NCBI GenBank assembly: GCA_022925895.1
Contig: JAKSYS010000632.1
Span: 1 to 36,708 of the forward strand
Origin: Fragilaria crotonensis
Taxonomy: Eukaryota > Bacillariophyta > Fragilariophyceae > Fragilariales > Fragilariaceae
Reading direction: 5' to 3'
Length of the DNA: 36,708 bases
The position numbers and the translations under genes were made by a program. The notes beneath the pieces are model-generated. The model was not told the DNA's origin and ran no database searches. It was given only the letters and a program-made list of their open reading frames with translations. This document shows positions 1 to 10,679 of the stretch, one piece after another (positions within the stretch are counted from its first letter, which is position 1; each line of letters begins with the position of its first letter).

Positions 1-364
1 GTCCATTGCAAGCTACACAAGGTAGTATCATGTCAGTTGCGGATTCTTCACCAATTTCTTATAGGTTTCTCGATAACACCGACCACTGTTGATGTCACCA
101 ATTACTGATGTCCTCGCATCAGGCACAGCAAATGGATCCCTCTGCTCATGAAACGTAAAACGCTTGTCCTTATGGAGAACGGCATGACAGCATTGACTGT
201 TGTACTTGGCGTGCATCAAAATATACCATCGTAACAATATGCTTTGAATAGGACAGACTGTTCTTCTCAAGGAACAAACCATGCATGTTATAATGACAGA
301 ACAACATCATTGTAACTGTCTCAAGATGGCTGGCAACTGGTCTGAAAATGGTGGCCATTTTCAT
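1..364 (-). pseudogene. CACTA/Plavaka-like transposase relic (middle part)
   Basis: On the minus strand, overlapping frames encode a decayed segment of a DNA transposase. The piece reading DINSGRCYRETYKKL aligns by eye with EANSGSRYRELYQQL in the better preserved transposase at 24727-26343, and a shifted frame reaching the window edge gives DMILPCVACNG, where that protein has VPIIMYLDGT. At least two frameshifts separate the fragments (28-282 and 170-364), and the relic runs off the left edge. It differs enough from the 24.7 kb copy to be a paralogous element, not a recent duplicate. The superfamily call rests on the shared Asn-Ser-Gly-x-x-Tyr motif that precedes the first catalytic strand. 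Confidence 0.6.
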
Positions 365-1313
365 TTTGCTTTCTTGACCAGTTCAGTATGTACTTATGCG
401 CAGAAAGTGGAGCCTTCAAGTCTTTTAGAGTTGAAACAACTCAATATGACCTAATCTTCACAAGAGAATTTGGCCAGCAAGGATAATGGATTTTGACTGA
501 AGGCGGAGGTCCCTCATACAATTCAAGGACTCCTTCGTCAGAGTCTGTCGTTCAATGACTCTTCCTCACCAAAAGGATTGACGTCATTGCCGTCGTCCAA
601 TTCATGCTCATCGGGGTCATTGTCACCATCAGTGCTTCAACGAAGCAGCACCAGCATCTAGACAGAACTGAACCAAATGGTGCGAAAATTGTTGACGACT
701 GTGACCCTCCTGTTGTCAATGCTTACTTGTCCTGTGAGGATATGTAAGGACAACAGAAGCAATATTATTAACAGCCGGACTGTTAGTCAAAGTACCACCA
801 ATACCAGCATACAGATCAATTGTTGCTCTTCAGAAACATAAATCTTCCTTGCAAGCAAGATTGTGATTCAAGTCTTTCTGGATCTGGCAAATATGCCTCA
901 TATCAATGAATTTAGAACATCAGGGCCCAATCTACTGGTTTAATACTTCACCCAGTGGTTTAATCACATATTCCATCAAATTCTACTTATTTCTGAAATG
1001 TTTGCTTCATTGTAAATATATATGAACAACAAAACACATTTCTCTATTTATTGTAAATATATGATTTTCAGATATTTTTAGCTTTGTTGTAGATATTGTT
1101 TTACAATAATAACTCTTTGTGCATTATTCGATGGTATTTTATCTTGAATTCTCTGTAATGGGTCACCACCAGGCCAATGTTCACTCATGCACCAAGTTCA
1201 AGGATGCGCAATTTTCTTCACGCCAGACTCAGGATTATGTTGCCCACTATATCTCATAAAATTTGTTGCAGTATGCATCGTTATGTTGTGAATTCAGAAA
1301 ATAGACCTCAAAG
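365..1313. other. Intergenic, no gene seen
   Basis: AT-rich non-coding sequence between two oppositely oriented transposase relics. Runs of A/T near 1010-1140 contain imperfect TTGTAAATATAT repeats. No reading frame with recognisable protein content was found. Confidence 0.5.
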
Positions 1314-1895
1314 TTGCACCATCAGGCATTGTTGACAATTGTCATGTTTGATTGCTTTAACATCAATTGCTATGCTCGGTTTAAATCTGAACGCGACTGC
1401 GTATGCACCTTTGGCGGAGTTCATCCTGCAAGGATTACATGGAAGGCAGCAGTCAGGAACTCGGGCAAGCGTGGATGGTTGCCCCGAAATTGTTTCGACA
1501 GTGCGACGTCCCTGTTATGGTGTAGAATCAACCCGCCTGAATCCAGGAATGGACACAAATCCTCCACGCACATGCCATTCAAAGAATTTGACTATGGAAC
1601 AACTGGCTATGCGGCGGCAATGATTGATGACAATGAAAATGACAAGAATGAAATGTGTTTTAATGCCCAGCAGTTAGATCAACTTCCAATAACAACGACA
1701 CTCTTTCCTGGAATTGACAATACTGCATCTCCTGCAGTTGTCCATGCGTTGATGGAACGCATTCGTGCAAATGAGAGGCATGCAGTGATGGTTTTGCAAC
1801 ATGATGTTGAACATCGATGCATTGTTGAACTTTTGAAGATTCTGGAGGACGCCCAGTGTCCTGACTATATGCTGCACAAAGTTTTAATGTGGGCA
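1314..1895 (+). pseudogene. CACTA/Plavaka-like transposase relic (N-terminal part)
   Basis: This is a frameshifted copy of the N-terminus of the transposase at 24727. CFNINCYARFKSER matches CFNVNCYATFKTER, the start of its C2HC zinc finger. YGVESTRLNPGMDTNPP in a second frame matches YGVESSRLNPFMSADPP. In the first frame again, ALMERIRANERHAVMVLQHDVEHR and EDAQCPDYMLHKVLMWA match the same protein closely. Two frame changes are needed, so the gene is dead. Homology stops abruptly near 1893, exactly where a satellite array begins, which suggests that array expansion or a rearrangement cut the gene here. Confidence 0.75.
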
Positions 1896-2300
1896 GCTTC
1901 GGCGAAAGGACGCTCCAAGTCCTCCCAACAATGTCGATTGCGGCTCGCAAGATGACGTCAAGTCGCGTCGGCTGCTATATGGCAGTTTCGGCAACAAGAC
2001 GCAGCGATTGCAGGGCAGGAAAGATGACGTAAGCCGTGTCGGCTGCTATATGGCAGCTTCGGCGACAGGACGCTCCAAGTCCTCCCAACAATGTCGATTG
2101 CGGCTCGCAAGATGACGTCAAGTCGCGTCGGCTGCTATATGGCAGTTTCGGCAACAAGACGCAGCGATTGCAGGGCAGGCAAGGTGACGTCAAGCCGTGT
2201 CGGCTGCTATATGGCAGCGTCGGCGACAGGACGCTCCGAGTCCTCCCAACAACGTAGATAGCGCTCGCAAGATGACGTCATGTTGCGTTGTCTGCTATAT
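1893..2300. repeat. 160-161 bp tandem satellite with 72/88-bp sub-units
   Basis: The motif GCAGCTTCGGCG (GCAGCGTCGGCG in the last copy) recurs at 1893, 2053 and 2214, giving periods of 160 and 161 bp. Each unit contains two related halves. TGACGT(CA) recurs at 1953, 2025, 2113, 2185 and 2273, alternating 72 and 88 bp apart. Small open frames here are products of the repeat and are not genes. Confidence 0.9.
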
Positions 2301-2680
2301 GGCAGTTTCGGCAACAAGACTCCCAACAAGACGCTCGCAATCCAACGCTGTTGTCGCAGTTGTTGTGCCAGTCGTTCGTCGGAAGATATTCCGAACACGA
2401 CGCACTCAACGCCGTCGTCACAGTCGTTTGGCAGATATTCCGAACTCAAGCAATGCAGGCAGACGCCGACAGTGCGTTGTCTGTTTTACGACAGCTTCTG
2501 CAACACAAGAACGCTCGCAATCTGACGCTGTCGTCGCAGTTGGTCGTTGTCACTAACGCTCGCAATCTGATGCTGTCGTCGCACTTGTTGGTCGTTGTCA
2601 CTAACGCTCGCAATCTGACGCTGTCGTCGCAGTTGGTCGTTGTTCACCAACGATTGCAGACAATGAATAGACTTCCACAG
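2300..2680. repeat. 45-48 bp minisatellite and degenerate GTCGTCGCAGTTG repeats
   Basis: ACGCTCGCAATCTGA starts at 2511, 2556 and 2604, so the period is 45 then 48 bp, the difference being a TTG insertion. The preceding 200 bp is built from looser GTCGTCGCAGTTG-like pieces, so the array grades out of the 161-bp satellite beside it. Confidence 0.8.
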
Positions 2681-2699
2681 CAGTAATGTTGGTGTGAAC

Positions 2700-3738
2700 A
2701 ATGTTGGTGGTAACATGAACAAATTTGCTTACGAGTGGCGGGATACGTAGCAAATGTACTAGAAAAAAGATAGAGATTTCCAATTTAATGCGTAGGTAGA
2801 GTACTGGACCAAACGTAGAGACTCCAAAGGCATGAAGTGGGACTTCGAACACATTATACAAAAAATACTTGAAGCCTCCATAGGAATTGATAAGAAACTT
2901 TGGTAACAAGATCGATACATAGGATACATTAATCGCATAAGAGAATTTTTGATTGCAAACGCGGAGAGTTTAACTCCCCAGAAGACATGTGTCACACAAG
3001 TAAAGAAAATGCTACTTAGAAGAGACGATTTCTCTTTATTTTTTTAGTTTAGAAATGTGAGGACTTCAAGTCCCATTTCCGCGTAAACAAAACTATGGCT
3101 GGGATGCACATGTATGAATCTTGAATACACTTCGTAGTGTGGTGATTAAATACGTATATGTTATATACATATATAACGATCGGAAATAACATGTCCGAGA
3201 CAGTACCAGTAGCTTGTCATATAAACATGTGTGACCGTCAACAAACAATGTACAGATGTGCACAGTAGTACACAGTACCCCAACGACAGCATGCAGTATA
3301 AAGTATAACTATAGCTACCGCTACTTATTACAATAGAACAGTACGGTATTTCTACCACAGCATTGCAGTGTAGTTCTACCGTCATATGCACTTCATTACT
3401 TTGGTACGGTTATTACAGCGTCATTACATATGGATAAGTAGATATTTAAATGGATGTACTTATTGAGCAATGCATGTGCCCTTCGCTCGAAAGACTTGAA
3501 AATATTTCTTTTGAATAATTTAGTTCATAAAGAAATACATACATAAAACACAGATTTCGAGAGCGTTGATTTTTTACAAGACCAGCACACAAAGCACCAT
3601 CCCGCAAGATGCAGCACAATCATATTTGACAATAGTTGTCAACAACAAGAGATCTTGTTGATGACAGTTGACTACACCACACCTGACGAGCCTGCCATAT
3701 AGCTTGCTCTGATTGGTGTGTACCTGCAGTCAACCAAG
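2700..3738. other. Intergenic, no gene seen
   Basis: AT-rich sequence upstream of the gene at 3739. Short open frames on the minus strand show no protein-like composition. It presumably holds the promoter of the plus-strand gene, but I see no diagnostic element. Confidence 0.4.
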
Positions 3739-5031
3739 ATGTCGTCGAGCGCGGGAAAAAGAGGCTCCAGCAATCAAGGTGGTGGCAGTCGTGATCATGG
3801 ACATGGAAAAGGTGCTGGGCCTCCAAACGCAGCGCCAGTTACAGTTAGGGGGCAATCTTCAAACTGGCAAGGAAAAGGATCACCATCGCCTTCTGGCAAT
3901 TCGCAAATGATACGACGGAGTCAAGCTGCAACGTTGTCGCCCAGCAGAACCCGCAGTCAACAAGATGCAGCAACATTGTCACCCATGATCATGACCCGAA
4001 GCCAAACTGCAGCATTGTCACCCGTGATCATGACCCGCAGTCAAGCTGCAACAGCTGGTCGACATGCTGGTTTCACAAATCAAGGAAGTGGAGTTGGAGG
4101 AGGAATGTCTGGTAGATCACAACAGGAACGACAACAACTGCGACGACAACAAGAGCAACGATATCTACAACGACTTCAAGAACAATTTCAAGAACAACAA
4201 CGGCGACAGCAAGTTCAACAACAAACACCACAAGCAGCAACAACAATAGGAAGGCAAGACGATATTGCACACGATTTAGGAATTCACACATGCGAATTGG
4301 TGCAAGAAGCGTCACAACGGGAGGATAGCAGCCGCACTGCATTGACGAAAACAGTAAGGAGAAGATTGGAAATGGGTGATCATGATGGACTGACAAGAAC
4401 TAAGCTTAGAAAAGTAAGCCAAGAGTTCATGCACGACAAGGTGGTCAAAGAGCTCTTATTTCCGAAGCAAAAGTTTGCTACTCTGGCTGAACTTGACTTC
4501 AGCAACAGTCCACACTCAATTTGTAGGTTCATGGCGAGCAAGCTCCAGATAGAAGGCGAGGATGAAGTGAAGACTTGGTGGGATGGAGCCAAGAAACATG
4601 TTAATGATGCACTGAAAAGACATAGAAATAATGTCATCAAAACCATCAAACAACTTTTTAGAGGTGAGGAACGTGCATATTGCTCAGGATGGTGGTAACT
4701 GTGATTGACTTTCTGTACTGACAACTGCTATTTCACAGATAAAATACTGGGGCGAGATGGATATGCTGTCACGTTTGAACTTAATCAGATTGCTGGAATG
4801 AGGAGTCCAGCATCTAAAGAAAGATACATTGACTTCCTTGACTGCCTTGTCAAGGCTGTCGTCGGGTACAGCAAGTACATGGAGAATCGCACAAGGCAGC
4901 CTCTGAGTCAGTGGTTCACACTGACGGACGAGGCCTTCCTGATGGTGTGCATCGAATCGTACATGACAAAGTGGAGGCATGATTGGATGGTACAGAGAAT
5001 GGGACCTCCAGCCACAATGCCACCGCGATAG
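3739..5031 (+). CDS. Two-exon protein of unknown family, copy A
   Basis: I do not recognise a named family. Exon 1 is 3739-4663, a 75-nt intron (GTGAGG...TTTCACAG) spans 4664-4738, and exon 2 is 4739-5031, giving 405 aa. I start at MSSSAGKRG; an upstream Met adds seven residues. The N-terminal half is low complexity: SQAA.LSP repeats, then a Gln/Arg-rich tract. The conserved core begins at FPKQKF (about 241), includes ICRFM and a Trp pair (280-281), and ends in a basic helix RHRNNVIKTIK before the splice codon at 309. Exon 2 carries GMRSPAS, LDCLVKAVVG and LTDEAF (about 370). Copy B at 34816 shares all of these and the same phase-1 intron. The basic helices suggest nucleic-acid binding, which is inference. 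The family may be transposon-borne. Confidence 0.65.
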
Positions 5032-5038
5032 TTCTCCA

Positions 5039-5396
5039 CAATTATATGAGGCAAGATACACTGGAAAACTTACGGAACGAAAAGAAGTTGGTCGAAGGAA
5101 GGGTTAGAGCGTTTCAACGCATTAATGATTGACGTGTTTCGCAACCGTCAAGAACATGGAGCAGCATTTGACGCTGACTTGGAGAAATGAAGTCCAGGTA
5201 TGCTTCTGGAATTGACGCTGCAAGTGGACAATCTGGAGAAGAAGCTGAGGTAATTCCTGTGGCGACTGTTCAGCCAACAATTGTCTACAATGATTTCAAT
5301 ATGGAATTGTTATTAGCACACGCAAACATCACTGGAGGTGCAGGGATGAATGGAGAGCAGCAACCTGACGATGGAGTTCGAGGAGTATCAGTTTGA
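5039..5396 (+). pseudogene. Out-of-frame C-terminal segments of the copy A family protein
   Basis: Three short segments in different frames continue the similarity to copy B after the copy A stop. They are YEARYTGK (5045-5068), TKRSWSKEGLERFNALM and following (about 5077-5184), and an open frame at 5187-5396 containing IVYNDFNMELLLAHA. Copy B has YTGE, TKRSWSKDGLERFNGLM and VVYSDFNMEQLMAHA at the matching places. Differences between copies in the SWSK segment are largely synonymous, so this frame was once under selection. Either the gene has frameshifts, or undetected splicing joins the parts. Confidence 0.55.
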
Positions 5397-5464
5397 TAAC
5401 AATGGTGCTTGTTAGTGTGTGCTGGCAACAACACACAGTAGTAGTACAGTACTGTGCCAGCTTA

Positions 5465-5528
5465 ACACTAGAAATATTTGCGGGAAAGTTTGGAATGTCA
5501 CACTAGAAATATTTGCGGGAAAGTTTGG
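5465..5528. repeat. 29-bp tandem duplication
   Basis: A 29-nt unit beginning ACACTAGAAATATTTGCG occurs at 5465-5493 and again identically at 5500-5528, separated by six bases. It lies just downstream of the copy A gene. Confidence 0.9.
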
Positions 5529-5599
5529 CCAAATGGGAGAAAGCCTTTGTACAGAATTATGTATAAAACTTTAAAGATACTTCTGCAGTAATTTCACTT

Positions 5600-5730
5600 T
5601 TTGTACATAAATATCTAGAAATTTTTTAAGTAATAGCCAACGATTAAGGTGAAAGATATTCAAATATTTATTTATAAAATGTCAAAAATAATTATTCAGA
5701 CTCCAGAGATTTGGCCCCCCTGATGAAAAC
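5600..5730 (+). other. 3' flank shared by copies A and B
   Basis: TTTGTACATAAATATC at 5600-5615 is identical to 36537-36552 downstream of copy B. Further on, AGAGATTTGGCCCCCCTGATG near 5705 resembles AGAAATGGGCTTCCTGATG near 36685. The duplicated unit therefore extends beyond the coding region, as expected for a mobile element or a large segmental copy. Confidence 0.5.
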
Positions 5731-6005
5731 ACCAAGTCAAATTTTCGAAAAAATGGTTGCAACGGTGAAAATCAATTTGTTATAACCATCACTTTGTTGA
5801 TTCAGTCAGAAATAAAATTATTGATTCTATTATTTGTTGATATCAAAATATATAGACTGATAAATTTTGATAATGAAAATATTTTTGTATTATATCATTA
5901 TAACGTGTGCATTAAAACAATTATATGTAAAAATTAGCTATTCAATTCTAAAAGTAACCACTTAAGTAAACTTAAACCGTCATTAATGACTACAAGTATA
6001 TCAGC
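5731..6005. other. AT-rich spacer
   Basis: Very AT-rich sequence between copy A and the broken minus-strand transposase. No gene or clear repeat is seen. Confidence 0.4.
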
Positions 6006-6986
6006 TTACAAAGCCCACCTTGTGATGTACTCAATGAAAAGTGAGCCATCCATGGAACCTTGAGCTCTCACAGAATAGAAACTTGACTCCTCAATCAGCT
6101 CGGGGCATCCAAATCTTCCCCTGATTGCGGGAAGTCCCTTCAGCCACTTTGTCTTCACCCGGAAGTTCTGCTCCAGCTTTGCACCTGAATCAAAAATGTA
6201 CATCAGAGGCAATGCATCGCCACCAGCTGCGTTCGTTGCGTAGGCACCTGTGACGTGTCTACCTGCCTTAACACTTTGCTTGCAACCTCTCTGATAATCA
6301 GGATTATGATAAACAACCGACCAAGATCCACCCTTGTCACCAGTGATTGAGAGATTGTGGTGCTGTGTCTTTTCCATGTTTATGATTTGGTGGGTCACCT
6401 GATCAGAATGAAAATCTAACTCTGACAACAAATCACCGTTGCAATTCCTTATTTCTCTATCAATCACAAGTCCTTTAGAAATTAAGTCTTTCTTGGCATC
6501 ATCAAACCACTGTTGCAAGTTATCATGGGTTGACCACTTTGACCGAGCATCCTACACAGACATCTGGCCTCCTGCTGTGATTTGCTGTGGGTGCTTGGTG
6601 GATCAAAGCTTTCTCCACGCTGACTCAATTGTGAACTTGTTGTCATACTTAGTCCCTGAGACAGCAGCTCCAAGTACTCTCTTTATTTCCTGTCCTTGTA
6701 ATTCCCCATCAGTTCCCACTTGGCATACCTCAGTATGCTGAGTGGCCGTAATATCCAACAACAAATCGAGAATTTTGGTTTGGGGACCTTTCTTTGGAGG
6801 GCTCATCCCAATATTACCTTTGCTGATTTCTCTATAAACAGTGGTTTGACTAAGCTTCCTTTTCTGTTCAGATTGCATTCTGCATTGAGCCTGGTCACAA
6901 CTTGTACACCCATCTTTTGAAGGTCTTCCTACTTTAACTGAGGCATTGTCAATGGACGAAGGACATGCCTTCCTCTTCCTTGGCAT
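6006..6986 (-). pseudogene. Broken DDE-type transposase
   Basis: Three minus-strand frames make up one decayed transposase. The N-terminal part (6986-6603) starts MPRKRKACPSS and has a Cys-x-x-Cys and basic residues. The middle frame, reading DARSKWSTHDNLQQWFDDAKKDL, overlaps 6518. The C-terminal part includes ITGDKGGSWSVVYHNP, GRHVTGAYATNAAGG and LPLMYIFDSGAK. The GDKGG and IFDS motifs are typical of a DDE transposase family common in diatom and other algal genomes. The residues before them read NMEKTQ, where I would expect an acidic Asp-Glu-Thr, so the first catalytic Asp appears lost. A stop plus frame change separates N-terminal and middle parts; a short intron ending GTGTAG before GATGCTCGG is a weaker alternative. 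The protein ends early at YITRWAL. Confidence 0.75.
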
Positions 6987-7155
6987 GGTTAAAGTTCTCG
7001 TAATTGCTTGTTTTCAAAGAAGTGATGTTGTGCGCCAAAAATTTGTCTCGCTTCTAGAGAGACAGCATAACGTCGGCATTTTTCTACCATTGCAAAAACT
7101 AGCTACTGTAGTTTCGAGTTTCTCTTGCGGATAGAAAGACGATCATCGTGCATGA

Positions 7156-7205
7156 GGGCCTGTCCATTGGGTTTTTTGAAAATCGAAGAATCGAAGTTTC
7201 GAAGT
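7156..7205 (+). repeat. Left terminal inverted repeat of the Harbinger element
   Basis: Fifty bases that are exactly the reverse complement of 11661-11710. Weaker similarity between the two ends continues inward for about 60 bases. The TGA at 7153-7155 is the left target-site copy. Confidence 0.97.
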
Positions 7206-7483
7206 GCTCATTACCCATTCACTCGCGACTCAACTTCGATTTATGAGTTAGTAAGACTCGATTTTCGTTACCCTCGAGATCGAAGTTAACGAAGAAAAAA
7301 ATCCAAGTTTGCATCGAAGTTTCATAACCTGTTTATTCTTGACCGTAGGTTCAGAGCATACGCACCATCGCAGGTTAAAAAACATACGCACGTAAAGAAG
7401 CCATCGGTGTCGTGGTCTTCTGTTCTTGTTCGCGTCGTCACAAAGAAACAAGATCCCCACACATTTGAGATGCACACATCAAC

Positions 7484-9138
7484 ATGAATGTCGGAGGTGT
7501 TGCCCCATTACAACAGAGACAAGACACCGGTGGCACCTCCTCTGATGAAGAGTCAGTGACTGGTGGCGGAGATCAAGACAAGAACAGCACCGAAGACGAA
7601 GGTTTGTTGTTGAGAGCAGTCGAGTTTTGTCGATGTCAACAAATCTATGTGGAATCCGGAAATGATAAAAAAACATTGTTCCTCCTGTGTATTGGTTTGA
7701 ATGTCATCGATGGTGATACTCCTCTGCTTTCAGTTGAGAATGAGCCATGGTCACGGCTTCCGAAGAGTTCGTTTCGACCAAAGAACACTGATTTTGTTAA
7801 GGAAATTGCACGCCGTGCAAAACTATACAACGTGCTTCCAGTGCCGCGTCCCAGTAATTGGAAAAGGCCCCAGATTATTGAGTGGCTTGAACAAAATCCA
7901 ATTCGCGGGAACAATTGCATTGAATTCCTAGTAAGTGAAGTAGCGAAACTTAAGGACATTTTGGTAAGAATCCAACAACAACAGACAGATTTGTCCGCAG
8001 GGGCAGGAGGAGCAAAATGGCGAGGTACAGTTCCATATCTTCGTGTGATTATGTGCCTCACCGATGATCAAGTAAAGCGGCTCTTCTTGAATCGAGCCAA
8101 TGTGAGGACACGACATGAATTAGATGGACGCCATAGTGAAAATAGGTGCTGAGTGGTGTTGTTGGTTTGTGTCGGCACCTATTTCGCTCGTACTAACAAG
8201 AATCTTGTTTCCAATCATGACAACTTGCCAGACCTAAAACTGTATTTGAACTTATCTGCGACATGTGGAACAGTTCTGCCTTTAATCCAGTAGCACCACC
8301 GTCGGAATGTCATTTTGACTTTCAGACGGCTACTGACTGTTCGTACGAACTTGTGAAGTCACTCGCTCCAGCTACACCCGAGAAGATCGAGGATATTTTT
8401 GTGTCCATGCGATCTCACCTCCTTCGGATAATCACCAGGTGGGAGCAAAGTGGTCAAGGTGAGGGTGGAAGAGACAATGAATTTGATGCCGATGAGGATG
8501 CCGAAGAGGCATCCTCCGCCGTTGCTGCATCATCTACCATTACTGATAATGATTTTCACGACAAGACAATTGCGCTCCAAAGCAGAGCAGCATTCCTGAA
8601 TGGCCGACCCTCGTATCTCCTCTATTTTTGGGAGATAGCCGATAGCCATCAGCTCCTACAATCATCACTTCAAAGACTCAGCAACAGCACTGGTGCATCC
8701 GACGCATCCCTTGCTCCAAGTAGCAGCAGTCGCCCTCGGCGACGTCGCGAACGCGAGGAGGATCTAAATGATGAATCTCAGCACAACTATCGCGACGCGG
8801 AAGCAACTTTGTTGCATCCTCTTGTGGAATCTATCAAGGACTTTGTCGAGTGTCAGCGACAACAGCTTCAATTGAATAGTAGTGCAAGTGTCAATGAATC
8901 CTTGGAGCTAGAAGAGCGCCGTCGCGTCTTCGATATGAAGGCTCAAAGTGCAGACCGCTGTTTTCGAAGAAGAGCAGAGTTGTCAGATTTGGCTAGGAAG
9001 TACAGAAAGATGAATGCCGAGATCGATCCAAATGCTGATGAAAAAAGTAGAAGACTGTCAGATTTTTATGTGAGCGAAGTACTTGAAATTGAAAAGGAGA
9101 TATGGCTTTTGGACAGTAGTAACAATGAGCAGGATTAA
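7484..9138 (+). CDS. Harbinger accessory protein (second ORF), two exons
   Basis: Exon 1 is 7484-8145, an 86-nt intron (AG|GTGCTG...TTGCCAG|AC) is 8146-8231, and exon 2 is 8232-9138. The phase-2 junction gives SENR|PKTVFEL and a 522-aa protein. Harbinger elements normally encode a DNA-binding helper beside the transposase, and this gene sits where that helper belongs, convergent with it. No Myb/SANT tryptophan pattern is obvious. Visible features are an acidic N-terminus, a core with FVKEIARRAKLYNV, RPSNWKRPQIIEWLEQNPI and EFLVSEV (about 105-155), an acidic stretch after the junction, a basic cluster RPRRRRERE, and a C-terminal charged helix (ELEERRRVFDMK to EKEIWLL) likely to form a coiled coil. 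The role as DNA-binding or nuclear-import partner is inference. Confidence 0.8.
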
Positions 9139-9183
9139 TTAGTACTCGTCTTATCTTTACTTGTATGACTATTACTAGAACTA

Positions 9184-10545
9184 CTAATTCAAGCGACTGC
9201 TATTCGACCTACGCAAAAAATGTTGTTGTATAGTAGGTCTTGTGAGACCTGCATCGGCAACCAAAGAATGTAATCTGTCCCTCGGTAAAGCTCGACCCTC
9301 GCTCCGACTCACATAGTCGTATTGTCGCTGCCTGTTGTAGCGACCATTTTGGCCAACGTCATCAAAGTGATTCCCCCCATCCAGTAATTGTTGAGGAGCC
9401 ACGTCACGACCTGATTCCGAGTTCAGTGTTGGCACCAGTGGGACAGCCCCAGTCATCTCATTCCTCCATTCATCACTTGCGGTTGATGTAGGAACATCAC
9501 CGTCATCTGCATCTATACAGAAGTTGTGAAGTTTTGCAAGAGCACAAACAAGTGCAACAGTCTTCTTGAGTGACACTCGCATCGGAATTGCACTCCTTAG
9601 AATTGCCCATCGATGAGTCCAAATTCCAAACGTGCACTCAATTCGAATCCTCAACTGCGAGTGATAGAAATTGTAAGCACCTTTAGTACCGCCAGAGACC
9701 GCAGAATAGGGGGTTGCCATGTATGGTGTATCGAGATATGCGTTGTCGCCAAATAAACACAATCCTGGAGCAAGCAAACCGTTCTCTAACTTGTGGAATA
9801 GGGATGACCCCTCGAATGCAAGAATATCGGAGGTGGAACCGGGGTATAAAATTGACAGATCAAGAATCTTACCGCGAGCATCACCTACTGCTTGGCAGTT
9901 GAGACCAAATTTGTGCTTTCGCCCGCAAAAGAATTTCCCGGCATCGCAGCCAGCCTCAATGCAGTCCTTTAAGGATGGCTTGTGAATCCAAATGAGTATG
10001 CCATCAATGGCTCCAGCACAGCACCCAAAATTAGCAGCCGACACTTGGGAGAAGCCGTGAGCTATTGCATGTTGAACTTCGTGATCATCAGGGTAAACAA
10101 TCTTGAGGCTCGGGTGAGTATTGACCGCATCCACGACATACCAACAGCTGTCTATTGCATCAGTGAGAGAAACACCGAACGTTGTCATGATATCATAGAT
10201 TGACCCACCAGCGAACCAGCGTAAGGCACATGCCAGGCGGACTTCTGGCAGGATAGGTCCATTGTGCAAGTGATTCCTCGAACTTTCTTTCTTGCCAGAT
10301 GCTAAGACAATGCCAGGACGTAGTAAAGTGGCAAGCCTCTTAAAAGTGAAGTAGCTCATTCGGTATGCCCTCCGAAAGTATGCGTCACCGAGCTCTCTGT
10401 AGATTTCGAAAACTGACCTTCGTCGGCGCTTTCGAAATGTCCGTCTGGTGTGCATAGTAGAGAATCCTTGCGTTGATCTTGTCCGTCGTCGTTTTTGACG
10501 ATGGCGGAGTATTTGATGAACCACAACAGCAGAAGCATTTGCCAC
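9184..10545 (-). CDS. PIF/Harbinger (HARBI1-like) DDE transposase
   Basis: A 453-aa intact transposase of the DDE_Tnp_4 / HARBI1 type. It should cut and join the terminal repeats of its element in the nucleus. The catalytic residues are visible: Asp181 in GAIDG, Asp267 in FGDNAY and Glu303 in RIECTFG, a DD35E spacing. GRKHKFGLNCQAV and PGSTSDILAF between the Asp residues, and HNFC near the end of the domain, are family hallmarks. The N-terminal part has a basic run (RKRRRRSVFEIYREL) and FRRAYRMSYFTFKRL, the helical region before the catalytic core. The C-terminal 80 residues are variable. It is single exon, and I see no frameshift. The gene ends 45 bp from the end of the convergent accessory gene. 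Confidence 0.95.
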   Translation of the reverse strand: MANASAVVVHQILRHRQKRRRTRSTQGFSTMHTRRTFRKRRRRSVFEIYRELGDAYFRRAYRMSYFTFKRLATLLRPGIVLASGKKESSRNHLHNGPILPEVRLACALRWFAGGSIYDIMTTFGVSLTDAIDSCWYVVDAVNTHPSLKIVYPDDHEVQHAIAHGFSQVSAANFGCCAGAIDGILIWIHKPSLKDCIEAGCDAGKFFCGRKHKFGLNCQAVGDARGKILDLSILYPGSTSDILAFEGSSLFHKLENGLLAPGLCLFGDNAYLDTPYMATPYSAVSGGTKGAYNFYHSQLRIRIECTFGIWTHRWAILRSAIPMRVSLKKTVALVCALAKLHNFCIDADDGDVPTSTASDEWRNEMTGAVPLVPTLNSESGRDVAPQQLLDGGNHFDDVGQNGRYNRQRQYDYVSRSEGRALPRDRLHSLVADAGLTRPTIQQHFLRRSNSSRLN

Positions 10546-10679
10546 TATGTTCAGCAGGAGCGAAGACTGGTATCACATACTCTCTACTACTACTAGATGC
10601 CCACCAACTACCTTATCCGCAGTATACTCCTTAGGGTCCAATTGGCTGACAACTTGGGAGTTCGAAACTTCGATACTCA

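Noticed and set aside
2036-2686. Several 70-130 aa frames in the satellite arrays
   Set aside because: They repeat with the satellite period and have no relation to known proteins.
5060-5080. Classical -1 slippery heptamer at the YTGK/TKRSWSK step
   Set aside because: Copy A has an A-rich run but copy B does not, so no conserved slippery site supports programmed frameshifting by that mechanism.
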